A stretch of DNA of 64,000 bases from Chrysoperla carnea (Eukaryota > Arthropoda > Insecta > Neuroptera > Chrysopidae), in assembly GCF_905475395.1 (NCBI RefSeq), contig NC_058339.1, positions 35,783,172 to 35,847,171 on the forward strand. The letters are read 5' to 3'. Both the position numbers and the translations under genes were made by a program. The notes under the pieces are model-generated. The model was not told the origin of the DNA, ran no database searches, and worked only from the letters and a program-made list of their open reading frames with translations. This document shows, in pieces, positions 38,301 to 49,200 of this stretch. Numbering within the stretch: position 1 is the stretch's first letter; the number at the start of each line of letters is the position of its first letter.

Positions 38301-40322
38301 AATGACTATAAGTTTTGTCAAAGTAGTCGGAAATGTCCTTTTTAGGAACTTTGTCTAGTTCGTCGGTCGTCGCCTTTTGAATGCGGCCAATTGAGTTTTA
38401 TTTATTTGAGTAAAATTTATTTTCAGTTCTGATTATATTTCCATTCACTCTCTAGAATTTTATGTTTGTAAGAAAATTTTAGGAGTCTTTTTCATTTTTT
38501 GGGGGCCCCCTAAAATCGGGGGCCCCAGGCAACTGCCTTTTCTGCCTACTTGTTAATCCGGCCCTGCCAAAGACGGTTTTGTAATTTATCATCCATAGGC
38601 TTTAAATCATAAAGGATCCTTAGATCAAAGTGTGTGACAAAATTTCAAATTTTCTAGGCCCTCGATTTGATAATACTCCTAGGCTAGGTTAGGTTATATT
38701 AACTGTCCACGAAGGACCCACTTAGGCTATAGAGTGCATTGTGATACCATATTTGTGTTTTACCACCTTTCCGCTGATAATTTCATTTTTCAGCTCCTCT
38801 ATTTCAGAGGCTAAGTGCACCTCCTTCATGCATCTACCATGCACTACACCAGCCCATCTATTAATTAAATTAATTTTGTTGCGACGGCGGGAATCGAACC
38901 CGCTACCCTATGTATACCGCGGACGGAATTGCTTACGCCTTAACCAACTGAGCTAATAATACTCCTAAATGAGATTTTTTTTCAAAATTTAAACATTCTA
39001 TATCTAGAAAATAAGGCTTTCTCGGCTATAAGTGCGTATAAAGCCCTGTTGACCTGGTTTCATAATTGGACCATCCTGTATAACTGTACTCTTTTTTTGA
39101 GCAGGTAATTTTATTGAGTTTCAATATGAAAAGAATACCTTCTCAAATTCAATTTTCTTAAAAATATCCACTTTGTAATTCAATCTTTTCATTTGGAATC
39201 CACTACCTATACCGGATGATTCAATAATACAGGCTGGGTAGAGAAGTATGTAATTATAATAGAAATACTGTGAAACGAATATCTAGCATTTTACCAGTTT
39301 GAACGGCATAAAAAATCATTAAAATTAAATAAATTGTATTTTACAACATAAGAAATCATGAAAATTGAATAAATTGTATTTTTAAGTAATTGTGTATATA
39401 ACGAAGAAAGTTACAAATAAGTCGAATCTAACAACTAGCGACTTTTTTTGTAAAAATAAGAATATGAACAGGGATAGATTCGAACATGGGTTCCTTGCCT
39501 TTAAAAGAATATATTTCATTTTCGAGGTACAAATTAATCAAGTTTTAAAGTAAAGATATGATCAATGGTAATTGTAAATTATTTTTTCAAGATCTTACAC
39601 AGCAATAACAAAAAAAAAAGAGTTATTCTTCTTTGCTGTGAAAGTTTATCACCCTGTACCTCGAAAATGAAAAGGCTAAGACCATATAATTATATGAACT
39701 CTTTTTTTTGTTTTAATTGAAGGAACGCATGCTCAAAGTTTGACAATGTATCATTGAACCGCTCTGTTAATCGCAGGAACTACTTGAGTTTATAGCTTTG
39801 CGTAATTTATGAATAGCCATTATCTGTAGCTATTTACTTTGACAACCCTTTCAGCTTCAACCTGACTCAAACGTAAATATTATTAGCTGTTCCATAGGGA
39901 CATTATCAAAGGACTATATACTATTCCAATATTAATTTTTATTTATTTTTATACCTCTCACTTAGATGCATTGCCTAAAGCATGTATTCTGTCACACTAG
40001 TGATATTTATATGGCCAAACGTAAATCGAACATTCTGTATAAATTCTACTCAAAAATCGTGTAATCGATTTGATAAGCGTTATCAACAGGATATCAACTG
40101 AGAACCTTGAGGAAACGTACCATCAACAATTCAGTCAATATTTTTTTGGTTGAATTAAAATAAGTAGTCGCCAAATTCGAATTTTTTAGATAGTGACAGA
40201 ATCCACCAACACTTTTAAGTTATCAATTTAAATCAAAGTACACTTACCGCTGTATAAATTCCACTAGCAAAACTTCCCTGACGTACAGTTCTCCAGCAAC
40301 AACAGGATTGCAATATTGCCAT
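32340..40322 (-). CDS. Four-transmembrane protein, DUF4728/pasiflora-like, 7 exons
   Basis: Exons, read on the minus strand, are 40322-40248, 37669-37546, 36909-36824, 35833-35738, 34788-34726, 34057-34007 and 32588-32340. They join in frame to 247 codons. The start MAILQSCCCWRTVRQGSFAS-GIYTA is the hallmark N-terminus of DUF4728 tetraspan proteins, which include Drosophila pasiflora (septate-junction) proteins. Four hydrophobic stretches follow: SYFALTILMM, ISIVILCSSSCGFLTSLLLL, FLLVPWIFTIIIATIIELVH and AILFTIDFFLLSLN. After them come YQEYQAGRGTAQYHLEHVPC and a Ser/Thr/Pro-rich tail. Intron 4 has a GTGCGT donor. A short exon between LSLN and YQEYQ may be missing. The last exon could instead splice at GTAAGC (32356) to a further exon, but reading through gives a stop at 32340 with AATAAA beside it. 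Confidence 0.62.
32589..34006. other. Tetraspan-gene intron 6, 1,418 bp
   Basis: Contains a foldback MITE (about 33342-33813). The rest is AT-rich and non-coding. Confidence 0.55.
33342..33813. mobile_element. Foldback MITE in tetraspan intron 6
   Basis: GCATTAAGGTAGTACC followed by TTTCGACAGATTT at the left is inverted at the right as AAATTCTGTCGAAAAAA followed by GTACCATTGCTTTAAC. Inner parts pair more loosely, for example CATAATTTTTGACCGTTTAG with CTAAACGGTCAAAATTTCTG-type sequence. No coding capacity. Boundaries are approximate. Confidence 0.55.
34058..34725. other. Tetraspan-gene intron 5, 668 bp
   Basis: AT-rich intron. I searched it for the short exon expected in the family between the fourth membrane segment and YQEYQ and did not find a convincing one. 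Confidence 0.5.
34789..35737. other. Tetraspan-gene intron 4, 949 bp
   Basis: Holds an AAAT tetranucleotide run (35693-35722) and AT-rich sequence. The donor on the minus strand is GTGCGT, weaker than the other donors of this gene. Confidence 0.55.
35834..36823. other. Tetraspan-gene intron 3, 990 bp
   Basis: Largely occupied by a foldback element at about 36041-36663; otherwise AT-rich. Confidence 0.55.
36041..36663. mobile_element. Foldback MITE in tetraspan intron 3
   Basis: The left arm AAGCAACAAATTTGGTCGGG, GAAAAATTCTAAGAAGG and TTTTTTGCATTTTTTCCAG is inverted on the right as CTGGAAAAATGCAAAAAACG, CTAAGAATTTTTTC and CCACCAAATATTTTGCTT. The interior also contains facing ATCGAAAAT/ATTTCGAT matches. 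No coding capacity; no target duplication identified. Confidence 0.55.
36910..37545. other. Tetraspan-gene intron 2, 636 bp
   Basis: AT-rich. GCCGGTTTTCCACTAAACAG at 37053 matches, inverted, GTCCGTTTAGTGGAAAACCGGC at 43108, so both belong to a further interspersed repeat whose extent I could not set. Confidence 0.5.
37994..38566 (-). mobile_element. Non-autonomous hAT element with transposase relic
   Basis: Perfect 14-bp terminal inverted repeats CAGGGCCGGATTAA/TTAATCCGGCCCTG are flanked by a perfect 8-bp target duplication CCAAAGAC (37986-37993 and 38567-38574), diagnostic of the hAT superfamily. Subterminal GGGGGCCC blocks lie inside both ends. At 573 bp it is an internal-deletion derivative that keeps the last part of the transposase gene on the minus strand. 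Confidence 0.92.
38094..38392 (-). pseudogene. hAT transposase C-terminal relic, frameshifted
   Basis: Minus-strand translation gives KATTDELDKVPKKDISDYFD, then KILMEDQLADVFPNTEIALR, then LTLMITNCSAERSFSQLKK. The last part is the hAT C-terminal dimerisation motif (CSAERSFS...LK). A one-base frameshift in a run of A then moves the frame to IKAAERATTRQERFEMLGIL ending at TAA (38094-38096). The catalytic core is absent. Confidence 0.85.
38682..38955 (-). mobile_element. tRNA-derived SINE with 12-bp target duplication
   Basis: On the minus strand the head (38955 down to 38880) has an A box TAGCTCAGTTGG and a perfect B box GGTTCGATTCC, so it could be transcribed by RNA polymerase III. The element is flanked by ATAATACTCCTA on both sides (38670-38681 and 38956-38967), a 12-bp target duplication. 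The 5' strand of the tRNA acceptor stem is missing, so this is not a working tRNA. The tail ends in TAACCTAACCTAG rather than poly-A. The middle (38700-38880) is a tRNA-unrelated body. Confidence 0.85.
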
Positions 40323-42079
40323 TATTTTGTTGTAAATAATTTATGTTATACTTTGATAAAACATAATATGATTCATTTTGTTTCACTATAAACATTGTTC
40401 GGGTAGATGGTAAAGATGTTCACTTAATTTAAAAACCATTTGTTATGGAAACACTTTTTCACATTTTCCTTTTTACACCTTTTAAATGTTATTTTTTTTC
40501 AATTTATGTACTCTAAACACTACATACATATGACGTCAGTACATTTTTTATTAAAATAAAAACCTAAACTGTAACATTAAATTAGATTTTCACAATAAAA
40601 ATGAAAAAATAATTTTTTTTTTCTTTGCAATAATAAACTTATTGTTGCGTGAATTTTCTTTTTTATTAAAAAAAAAAGAAATATTTTTCTATATTTTTAC
40701 TTTTGTGAAATCATCAAATCAATATAAACACTTTATTACATACTTTTGTTTAGGTCATATACTTTTCATTCGATTACGCAAAATCGGAGATTATCATTTA
40801 TGTATCCTGACTCGATCGATTTTGGGGGAAAAATTCAACATGCATGCAAGATCTGCCTAGTCTTAGCGAATTTTGGTATATAGGGTGTCCCAATAGTAGG
40901 AATACAACTGCACAATTCGGCGAGGCATCACTTGAAAACTCTGTATTTAAATATTAAGTCTACTACCGAAACATTTATGCCATTAAGAGAATCAGTAAAT
41001 CAATCAATTTAAATGTTTTTAAACGATTGAATCGAACAAAGCAATTTATAAATTAAAAAATGACCCTGTGCGATTGGGTGCATTTTGACACCCAGAATAC
41101 TATTCGCTATTTTCTATGCAATTTAATATACTACAAAATTCGCAAACAAATTTTTTATCACGTCATGTTTTCCAACATGGAACAACTTTTGATATCATAC
41201 CTTAAAAATATGACATATATAAGAAAATTTTTTTTGCTATTTTCATGATCACCAAGTTTAATTCGATAGAATATAGTTATTTTAGATACTCAAAGTACTC
41301 AAAGAAATTGCCGATTTGTGGCTCGGTGATTTAAAAAAAAAAAAAACGAATATAACAACTTACGCCAGTCAAATTCTACATAAAAATTGAAAAACGCGAT
41401 GTAATAAAGCTGCTTATTTGGCTCCCTTAGGGGATTGTGAAACTAAATATTGTTAGCAAAAAAAAAACACGGACTTTTTTCAGTTTTTCATTTATTACGC
41501 AGGTAGCATAAACGTAGTTTCGTACGTTTTTTTTGCTGCCAAAACGTAGTTTATACGCATAGCATACCAAAAAAGCAAATAGTTTCACATCGCTTTTTGT
41601 GATTTTAGTTGTTTTTTGCAAGATTTTACTGGCGTATATCGGTAGAAAATTATAATTTAATTTTAAATTATTCCCATCTGAATTTTTTTTTATTTACAAA
41701 ACGTGCCGTTACATAATTTATCATATTAAAAAAACAAACAATATAATAAAACATAAAATTAAAAAGAAAATATTAATGTTAATCTTGAATTGAAAAACAT
41801 TCTTAAACTGAATAAATACGAAAATCTCTAATCGAAAAAAATTCGAATTTATTTGCATGAATATAGTTTATTTTATACCCGTTGACAAAGAAAATGGGTA
41901 AGTATATTCGAAACTATAGTTATATAAGACTTTGTGTATGAAAAAAAAAATTATTTTTAAGATTAAATTTTTCTGCGGAGAAGCGTAGTATTTAACCCCT
42001 CAAAAAAAACTGACAAATATTTCTTTTTTACTAGATATTCATTGTGAGCGTGATTCAAATATGCCTATAATTAAATTAA
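40323..42079. other. Upstream region of the tetraspan gene
   Basis: 1.7 kb of AT-rich DNA that must hold the promoter of the minus-strand tetraspan gene. I see no coding region; short open frames at 40642-40860, 41060-41248 and 41427-41621 lack any family feature. No core promoter motif is clear enough to call. Confidence 0.5.
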
Positions 42080-42600
42080 ACAAGTGAAAACAAACAATTA
42101 ACTGAGTTAATTGTTGAAATACCATGCATAAATTGTGTTACTAATTACTCTATCACATTACACATACAAACATATGTGACACATACATAAATGATAATCA
42201 AGTATAGTACATATTATAAAATTTCCGCCTAATTGGCGCCCTCACGGGTAAACAGTGATGTTTACGAAAAAATGTTTCAAACAAAAGATGTTTAATTTTT
42301 TGATAAGGAACATTTTTTACATTTAAACTTTTGTTCTATCCTTAACGGTTTACAAGATGGGTCCTGCGGACCCAAGACCCAATTGACCTGTAGTACGCTG
42401 TAAAAATTTCAGCTCGATATCTTTTTTCGTTTTTGAGTTATCGTGTCCACAGACGGACGGACAACCGGAAATGGACTAATTAGGTGATTTTATGAACACC
42501 TATGACAAAATTTTTTTCCTAGCATCATTATTTTTAACCGTTACAAACTTGGGACTAAACTTAATATACTATGTATATTTCATATATACATGGTATAAAA
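42080..42600 (+). repeat. Interspersed repeat family A, longest copy
   Basis: It begins AACAAGTGAAAACAAACAAT, continues GTTAATTGTTGAAATACCAT, TTTACATTTAAACTTTTGTT, CGTTTTTGAGTTATCGTGTC and CACAGACGGACGGACAACCG, and ends ATATACATGGTATAAAA. Other copies: 30066-30406 (partial), 43146-43603 (inverted), 50976-51104 (inverted, partial) and 25967-26009 (start only). No open frame; class unknown. Confidence 0.8.
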
Positions 42601-43145
42601 TGCAAAAATGATTTTATCGAACACTCGAAGGAACGAGATACCTGTCGTCTGACGTCTGCCACCCAATTTTCAAGGTTTTAAATTGCGGGCAAATCGTGAT
42701 CGACAAAATGGTTTTACAAATAAAAATTGTGAAATCCTTTATCTCTGGTAGTGGAACCAATGATAGTCCCGTTCCTATAATAGTCCACATTTAAAAAAAA
42801 AAAAAGTATTCTATGACTAATTCGTTTCATATTCATTTCAAGTTTCTGCTTTTTAATTGACAATTACCTTTTTATCAAACATTTATTACAATTCAGTATA
42901 AGGTTTTGTATGATGGCTCGATAGGTACAGTTTGTTAAGAATACGCTCTAGCCTCGGCCTTTCTAAGAATATAAAAATTGTATTTGAGTTTTTGTTGAAA
43001 AAGAAAATCAAAACTGAAACTGTAATGGCCACTACATTGCTAGTCTTCAAGAAGTGTGTAAAAGTTTTCTTCTTTTCGAAACGAGTTTCTGTTTTGTTTT
43101 TGTTTGTCCGTTTAGTGGAAAACCGGCTTTAAGATGATCCACAGA
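42601..43145. other. Spacer between inverted family-A copies
   Basis: AT-rich, no gene. The right end (43093-43130) carries the GTTTAGTGGAAAACCGGC match to 37053 noted above. Confidence 0.5.
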
Positions 43146-43603
43146 CACTTTTTATACCATGTATATGAAATATACATAGTATATTAAGTTTAGTCCCAAG
43201 TTTGTAATGCTTAAAAATATTGATGCTACGAAAAAAATTAAAAACAGAAATGTCTGTCTGTCTGCCTGTCGTCTGTCGTCTGTCGTCTGTCCGTCTGTCA
43301 TCACGATTTCTCAAAAACGAAAAGAGATTTCAAGCTGAAATTTTTATAGTGTGCTTAAGACGTAAAAAGTGAGGTCGAGTTCGTAAATGAGCAGAATAGG
43401 TCAATTGGACCCACCTTGTAAACCGTTAGAGATAGAACAAATGTTTAAGTGTAAAAAATATTCCTTATAAAAAAATAAACAACTTTTTTTGAAACATTTT
43501 TGAAACATTGACCTCAAAAAACAAACGATTGCTTTATCAAAACTGTCTATACATGGTATTTCAACAATTAATTTAGTCAATTGTTTGTTTTTACTTGTTC
43601 GAC
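43146..43603 (-). repeat. Interspersed repeat family A, inverted copy
   Basis: Reverse-oriented relative to the copy at 42080: it starts TTTATACCATGTATATGAAA, has an expanded GTCTGTCTG/CTGTCGTCTGTC run (43250-43300), and ends CAATTGTTTGTTTTTACTTG. With 42080-42600 it forms an inverted pair separated by 545 bp. Part of the core is deleted relative to that copy. Confidence 0.8.
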
Positions 43604-44092
43604 ATAATATTCAAAATTTTTTTATTTTCAATGATTAAAAACTTCATAAATAAAAAGTATTTTTATTAATAATAGAAATTTTTTCCTATAAGTAACGGGT
43701 CTCATTGAGTAACTATATTCCTGAGATAGTCCATCACCATTTTTTTTTTTAAATTTCGTTTTTTTTTTTTCAGTTTTAGAACCACTTAAATAAGAAGAGT
43801 TTTCAAAAATATTACCACTAAATAAGTTATTCATTTACTCAAGGCAATTTAAAAAAAAAAAATTTAATTCCCAATTTCTTTGCCAATGAGTATATTTCAG
43901 TTTAAAATAGTAATTATAACTTGTGATATAGATAATTTAAATTTATGGTTATGCATCTATTTATTTCCGTGAGCAATTTATATTTCTATTCAAATATAGT
44001 ATTCAACAGAAACTATTTCCGTGATGTTATAAATAATTTATTTTACTAAATAAAACTCAGATAGTATAGTAGGTATATAATAGAAAATATTA
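43604..44092. other. Intergenic stretch
   Basis: AT-rich with homopolymer T runs (43740-43770). No gene recognised. Confidence 0.5.
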
Positions 44093-44472
44093 TCTCTATA
44101 TGTTATAAATGCAAAAGTAAGCATGTTTGTTTGTTTGTTTGTTTGTTACGCTTTCACGCTAAAACTAGCGAATGGTTTTTAATAAAACTGTACAGCAATA
44201 TAGTTCATACTTCAGAATAACACATGAGATATAATTTATAAAGATATATTAATAAAAAATAAAAAAAAATTTAAGATATAATTTAATTTGACATTACCAT
44301 AAATTACAGATTTCTATAAAAATAGTCAATATAAAATATTTCACGGTCATCTTTTCTGATATACTCAATGAATAATTACGACTATTATACATTTAAAAAA
44401 AAATAGAAAACCATACATATATTTTACCTGTGTAAAATAATCCTTACCATTATTTCGAGTGTTATAGAAAGG

Positions 44473-44481
44473 GGATAAGCG
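44473..44481. repeat. Left 9-bp target duplication of the NOF-like element
   Basis: GGATAAGCG immediately precedes the left terminus and is repeated exactly at 53017-53025. Nine bases is the usual length for MULE and FB insertions. Confidence 0.92.
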
Positions 44482-46000
44482 ACCGTCGTGAAGTTGGCCC
44501 CCGCATTTTTTGTTCCAGAATATAAACCATATGGTTCGATTGTACTCGCATTAAGATGGATTGTTCCAGAATTTCACCCTTTTGTACCACCCCATTCTCG
44601 AGATATTCAATTATATATGCGCGGGGGCCAACTTCACGCTAGCCCCCGCATTTTTTGTACTGAAATTTTAATGCTACCTTTCGGAAGAACAATCAAATTA
44701 AAGGATTGTTCCAGAATATAAAGGGAAAAAAATCAAAAATACGGGGTGGGGAGCCAAAAATATACCAACCCACTAATACTAGTTAACAAGTTACCAATTC
44801 AGTAGAATAACGCTATAAACATAGATTTCTTACAAAAGACTATAAAATTGATACTATTGTTCATTTTGAGAAATGTATACTGAAAACGGCAGCCATGGGG
44901 AGGATATTTATAAGGGTGCAATTACATGATGATGGAAAATTATGTAAATGCTACTTCTTGAGACGTTAGTAATGAGCTACTGTATGTGCCAATTGATAGA
45001 TATACGTTAAAAAAGGATTTTTCCAGAATATTTAATCAATACAACTTCAAATGGGGCGTGAGGGAGCAAAAATTCACCCCCGATACAAGAGTAAACACAT
45101 AACGCATTCGTTTGTACTGGGCTATGAATGAAATTTTTAGAAAGAATACATATAGAATAACTTAGTTTTCCATTTTCACCATTTTTAAACTTCGAACGTA
45201 GCCACAGGGAGGTGATATATATTCGGGGGAGACCTAACCCTCGCTGTGCTGCTTTCTATGACGTTTGTACTGGGTTACTGTATACGCCAATCGATAGATA
45301 TACATTAGTAGAGGATTGTTCCAGAATATTAAATCAATTCAACTTCAAATGGGGCATAGGGGAGGAAAATCAACCCCCGATACAAGAGTAAACACATAGC
45401 GCATTCGTTTGTACTGGTCTATGAATAGAATTTTTGGAAAGAATACATATAGAATAACTTATTTTTCCATTTTCACCCTTTTTAAACCAGGAACGTAGCC
45501 ACAGGGAGGTTAGATATATGCGGGGGAAACCTAACCCTCGCTGTGCTGCTTTCTATGACGTTTGTACTGGGTTACTGTATACGCCAATCGATAGATATAC
45601 ATTAGTAGAGGATTGTTCCAGAATATTAAATCAATTCAACTTCAAATGGGGCATAGGGGAGGAAAATCAACCCCCGATACAAGAGTAAACACATAGCACA
45701 TTCGTTTGTACTGGTTTATGAATAGAATTTTTGGAAAGACCACTTATAGAATAACTTAGTTTTCAATTTTCACTATTTTTAAACCAAGAACGTAGCCACA
45801 GGGAGGTGATATATATTCGGGGGAAACCTAACCCTCGCTGTGCTACTTCCTGTGACATTTGTACTGGGATACTGTATACGGCAATTGACAGATATACTTT
45901 AGAATAGGATTTTTCATGATATTAAATTAATCAAACTGCAAAGGTTGGGGACGTAAACGGTATTATATCCCACCGATACAACAATCAACAAATATCTTTC
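44482..46000. repeat. Left inverted arm of the NOF-like element
   Basis: The outer 533 bp (44482-45014) mirror 52484-53016. Units of 297-298 bp start with GGAT(T)TTCCAGAATATT at 45015, 45313, 45610 and 45907; the last diverges and fades near 46000. Each unit carries CCCCCGATACAAGAGTAAAC and AACGTAGCCACAGGGAGGT. The small open frame at 44488-44721 has an exact twin in the right arm and is arm sequence, not a gene. Confidence 0.9.
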
Positions 46001-46244
46001 TCGTTTTTAGCTAATATATTTGCAAAATGTTTTTACTGGGCTGTTATCAGAAGGTTGGGGGAATTTATGTGGAGGGGACAAAGACAATGTGCCGATTGAT
46101 ATGTTGACGCCGAGTCCAAACAGCTTGTGATAGAATTTTACATATAGTTTATATATATGAGAGAAGTTTGTGTAAATGAAGTCTGTATATGTTGTACTAG
46201 AGGAAGGGGAGGAATATTGTTTAGGTAAGTGTTGTGCAAATTAT

Positions 46245-49200
46245 TTACTTTCTAACAAAAATTAAAACGCACACCGTTGTTTTAATTCTATTTGGATTGA
46301 CCGTTATTATTTCGGACTTTAAGCCGTCGTGTAGCTGCCATTTACTTGAAGCACGAAGGCAGTATGCTACATAGTGCCCAATACTATTCTCCACCTTTGG
46401 AGGTAAATTTGTAATGGCAGCGACAAGCTTAAAATTGTCATTGAAAATATTTATCTCTACAGGCAAATCTGATAATTTTATTTGGCCAGACCAATCTGGA
46501 TCATTGTGTTTCGGAAAGTTTGTAAATTCTACGTCAATTATTAAATGATTCCCAATAACAGTAGAAGTTTCCATATCCTCCTTACATGATTTGCATTGTT
46601 GATTTAAAGCGATTCGTAGAGATTTTTTTATATTTTCTTCGACACCAGCAAAACCAGTTTCATAAAAATATTGGGGAGTTAAGCATAATGCAACAACAGA
46701 AGATGAACGTGCGGAATTACATTTTTTACATTTCCGGATATTTATGACACTGGGCTCATTTTTAAAGAGATATTCTGCCAGCTCTATTACGTTTCCAGAA
46801 CAATCTAATACATTATTTTTCAGGGAATTCCCACGCCATTTCAATAAGAGGTCGGCCCTTTGTTTATAAATAGAAGACTTAGGCCCTTGCATTACAAAAT
46901 TTTTTACTAATTCAAAAAACTGAATGCCGCTTTTGTCAACGAATGTATTATATGAATTTATATCGACATAGGCGGCAGAAAATGCTTGGGCCAAAGTATC
47001 AAAAGGACAGGTATATGTTACCTGTATTTTCATGCCATTTATTACTAAAGAAGGTAGAATACTCCCATTTCTTAATAACAATTTTTTTGAACTAATTGTT
47101 ATTGGTTTGCCTTCAATTGATGTCATTCCAGGACATTTTTGTAAATATTTATTCGTTTTGATTTTTTGCGCTGCTTTTCCCTTCCAATTTTCAACTTCGT
47201 TTAAATGATCAAGATCGGTCCCTAAATTATTATTACATATTTCAAGATTTTGACTGATATTTTCACTTTTATCAATGAAAATAGAATTGACATTTTGTGT
47301 TGGTTTAAATTTTAGTTGCTCCTTTGACAGTAAAAGAGTTGATTTAACCAATTTCACTGTACCTTCAATAGATCGTACGTGGTGAACAAAGAACTTGTCA
47401 GCTCGAATAGGTAAGTTCTCGTTCTTGAGAACAGAATTCTTCAAATCGTTGAAGTAACTTTCCACATACGATGACGATGCAGTTACAGTCGCCATATACT
47501 TCGAAGATAAAACTCCTGTCCACATTACGAAGTGTTTACATATTCTTAACAAATCTTGAGCAAAATTTGGTAAGTAATATGCATTAAGGCGACTTCCTTG
47601 GACACCACATTCTTGAAGTGCTTCTGCTTGAATTTTTTGTATCTCTGTCAATTTATTCTTAGTAGCATCTTTTACGAAAGCCTCCGCTAAAATTTCCTCT
47701 TCGTACTTATCAACATCGTCTACAAAAGTATCCCCTTCAATTGTTTTAGTTGTTTTATTAACGAATTGTTCTATTTTATAGCTTTTAATTCTATTCATGA
47801 GAAAGACCTCCCGATTTTCACAAGGCGTTAAAAAATCCATATCCTTTACTCGACCGCTTCTTTTACTTTGTGAAACGACTAGAACGGAAAGCAAAATTTC
47901 CCTAAAATCTTCCAAAGTAGTACACTGCGACAGGATACCAACACAACGGACGTAGAAATCTTTCACTTTAAATTTTGTACTATGGAAACACTTCCAACGG
48001 CATACCAAATTAATAAGATGGGCTATATCAATGCGTAAAAATGTTCGGGGTAAATGCACATTGTCATCTTTTGCATCTTTTAAAATTTGCAAACACAGGT
48101 CAATATAGTTGGATAGCTCCATTCCATTAAATGCCAAAGAAACAGCATTCATCAAAGCCAGTGAAAAATCCGTGATAACTTCAAAAGGTATGGGGAGTCT
48201 TGTTCGTAGCCATTCGCGAAGCCAATATGCTATCATGTTTGCGTTATGTTTTTCCGATAGCATTTGTACAATTGGAACCACTGCACTTTTTGAGGAAACT
48301 ACACATTGATATAAGAAAATACTGCCGGAATAGTCGTTCCCTTTGTGTACCTGTTGCACAAGTGATCCAGTTGCATCTATAGAAATGCTTATTCTCTCAC
48401 GGTGGCTCATTTCTTTGTAAATTGTCGCTTGATTTATGGTCCAGTATATGAGGTGAAATTTATTTAAGCACAATTCCTTTATAATATCTGCAAATTCGAC
48501 AGACTCATTAAGATTATGAAATGATTCTACTAAATCGGTACATTTCCCTCCAATCAAAATCTCATCGCGAATCTCCTGTTTTGCTTTTCTTAATACTTCA
48601 AGACTATAAAGATTTGCGGGTTGTGGTTCGCCGTATAGCATGCAGCGGTTTGCGTTTTCACGTCTCCAATTTGCTGCTTGTGTGCTAGTTAATTCCTTTC
48701 CGATTTCGCGGCGGGATTGCCCAGCCAGGCGACGTTTTTTAATATGCGCATGACCTCGGGTGTCAGAAGCCGTGACTTGTAAAATAATATTTTCATCTGT
48801 CTTTTTTGGCTTAAATAATAAATGTGCACTTAAATTTGAATGGCATTCATGGCACAAGGCCGATATTTTTAAATAGGGACAACCTGGGCTTTCAGATATG
48901 ATTCCTCGCTTAAAGACAAACGCACATGGAATTCGTAATTGCTCCCATATTGCATTATAAATTATATCAGTCCACCCTTTTCTTAAAACAGAATATCCAC
49001 GAGTGTGATCACGTTTATCCTGGTAGTTTAAAGAGGAAGGTATTATTTTAGACCAAAGAGCCGCAGATATTGTAAGAATAGTATGCAAAAGAGGAAAGTT
49101 TTTGCTTTTGACATCTTTCTTTTCTATGATGGAATAAGATAAATCAGAACAAGCAACGGATTCTGTAGACGTATTATTTATATCACTACCAGTGTTTATT

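Larger units (their letters stand above)
37670..40247. other. Tetraspan-gene intron 1, 2,578 bp
   Basis: This large first intron holds a hAT element (37994-38566) and a tRNA-derived SINE (38682-38955). Between 39500 and 39680, ATTTTCGAGGTACA and TGTACCTCGAAAAT face each other around a hairpin-prone A-rich centre, probably another small inverted-repeat element. The rest is AT-rich. Confidence 0.55.

Noticed and set aside
38880..38955. A functional tRNA gene
   Set aside because: The A and B boxes are intact, but the 5' acceptor strand is missing and the sequence is the head of a 274-bp element flanked by a 12-bp duplication, so it is a SINE.
39470..39500. A second B-box-like motif (GTTCGAATC on the minus strand)
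   Set aside because: No A box at the right distance and no cloverleaf can be folded; chance or an old SINE trace.
44488..44721. A 77-residue open frame, identical to one at 52777-53010
   Set aside because: It lies wholly in the outer inverted arm of the NOF-like element, in both arms at the same distance from the ends. Identity reflects arm duplication, not a gene.
48109..48309. Plus-strand frames inside the transposase gene (48109-48309, 48200-48382)
   Set aside because: They are opposite-strand shadows of an intact 1,070-codon frame with recognisable catalytic motifs.
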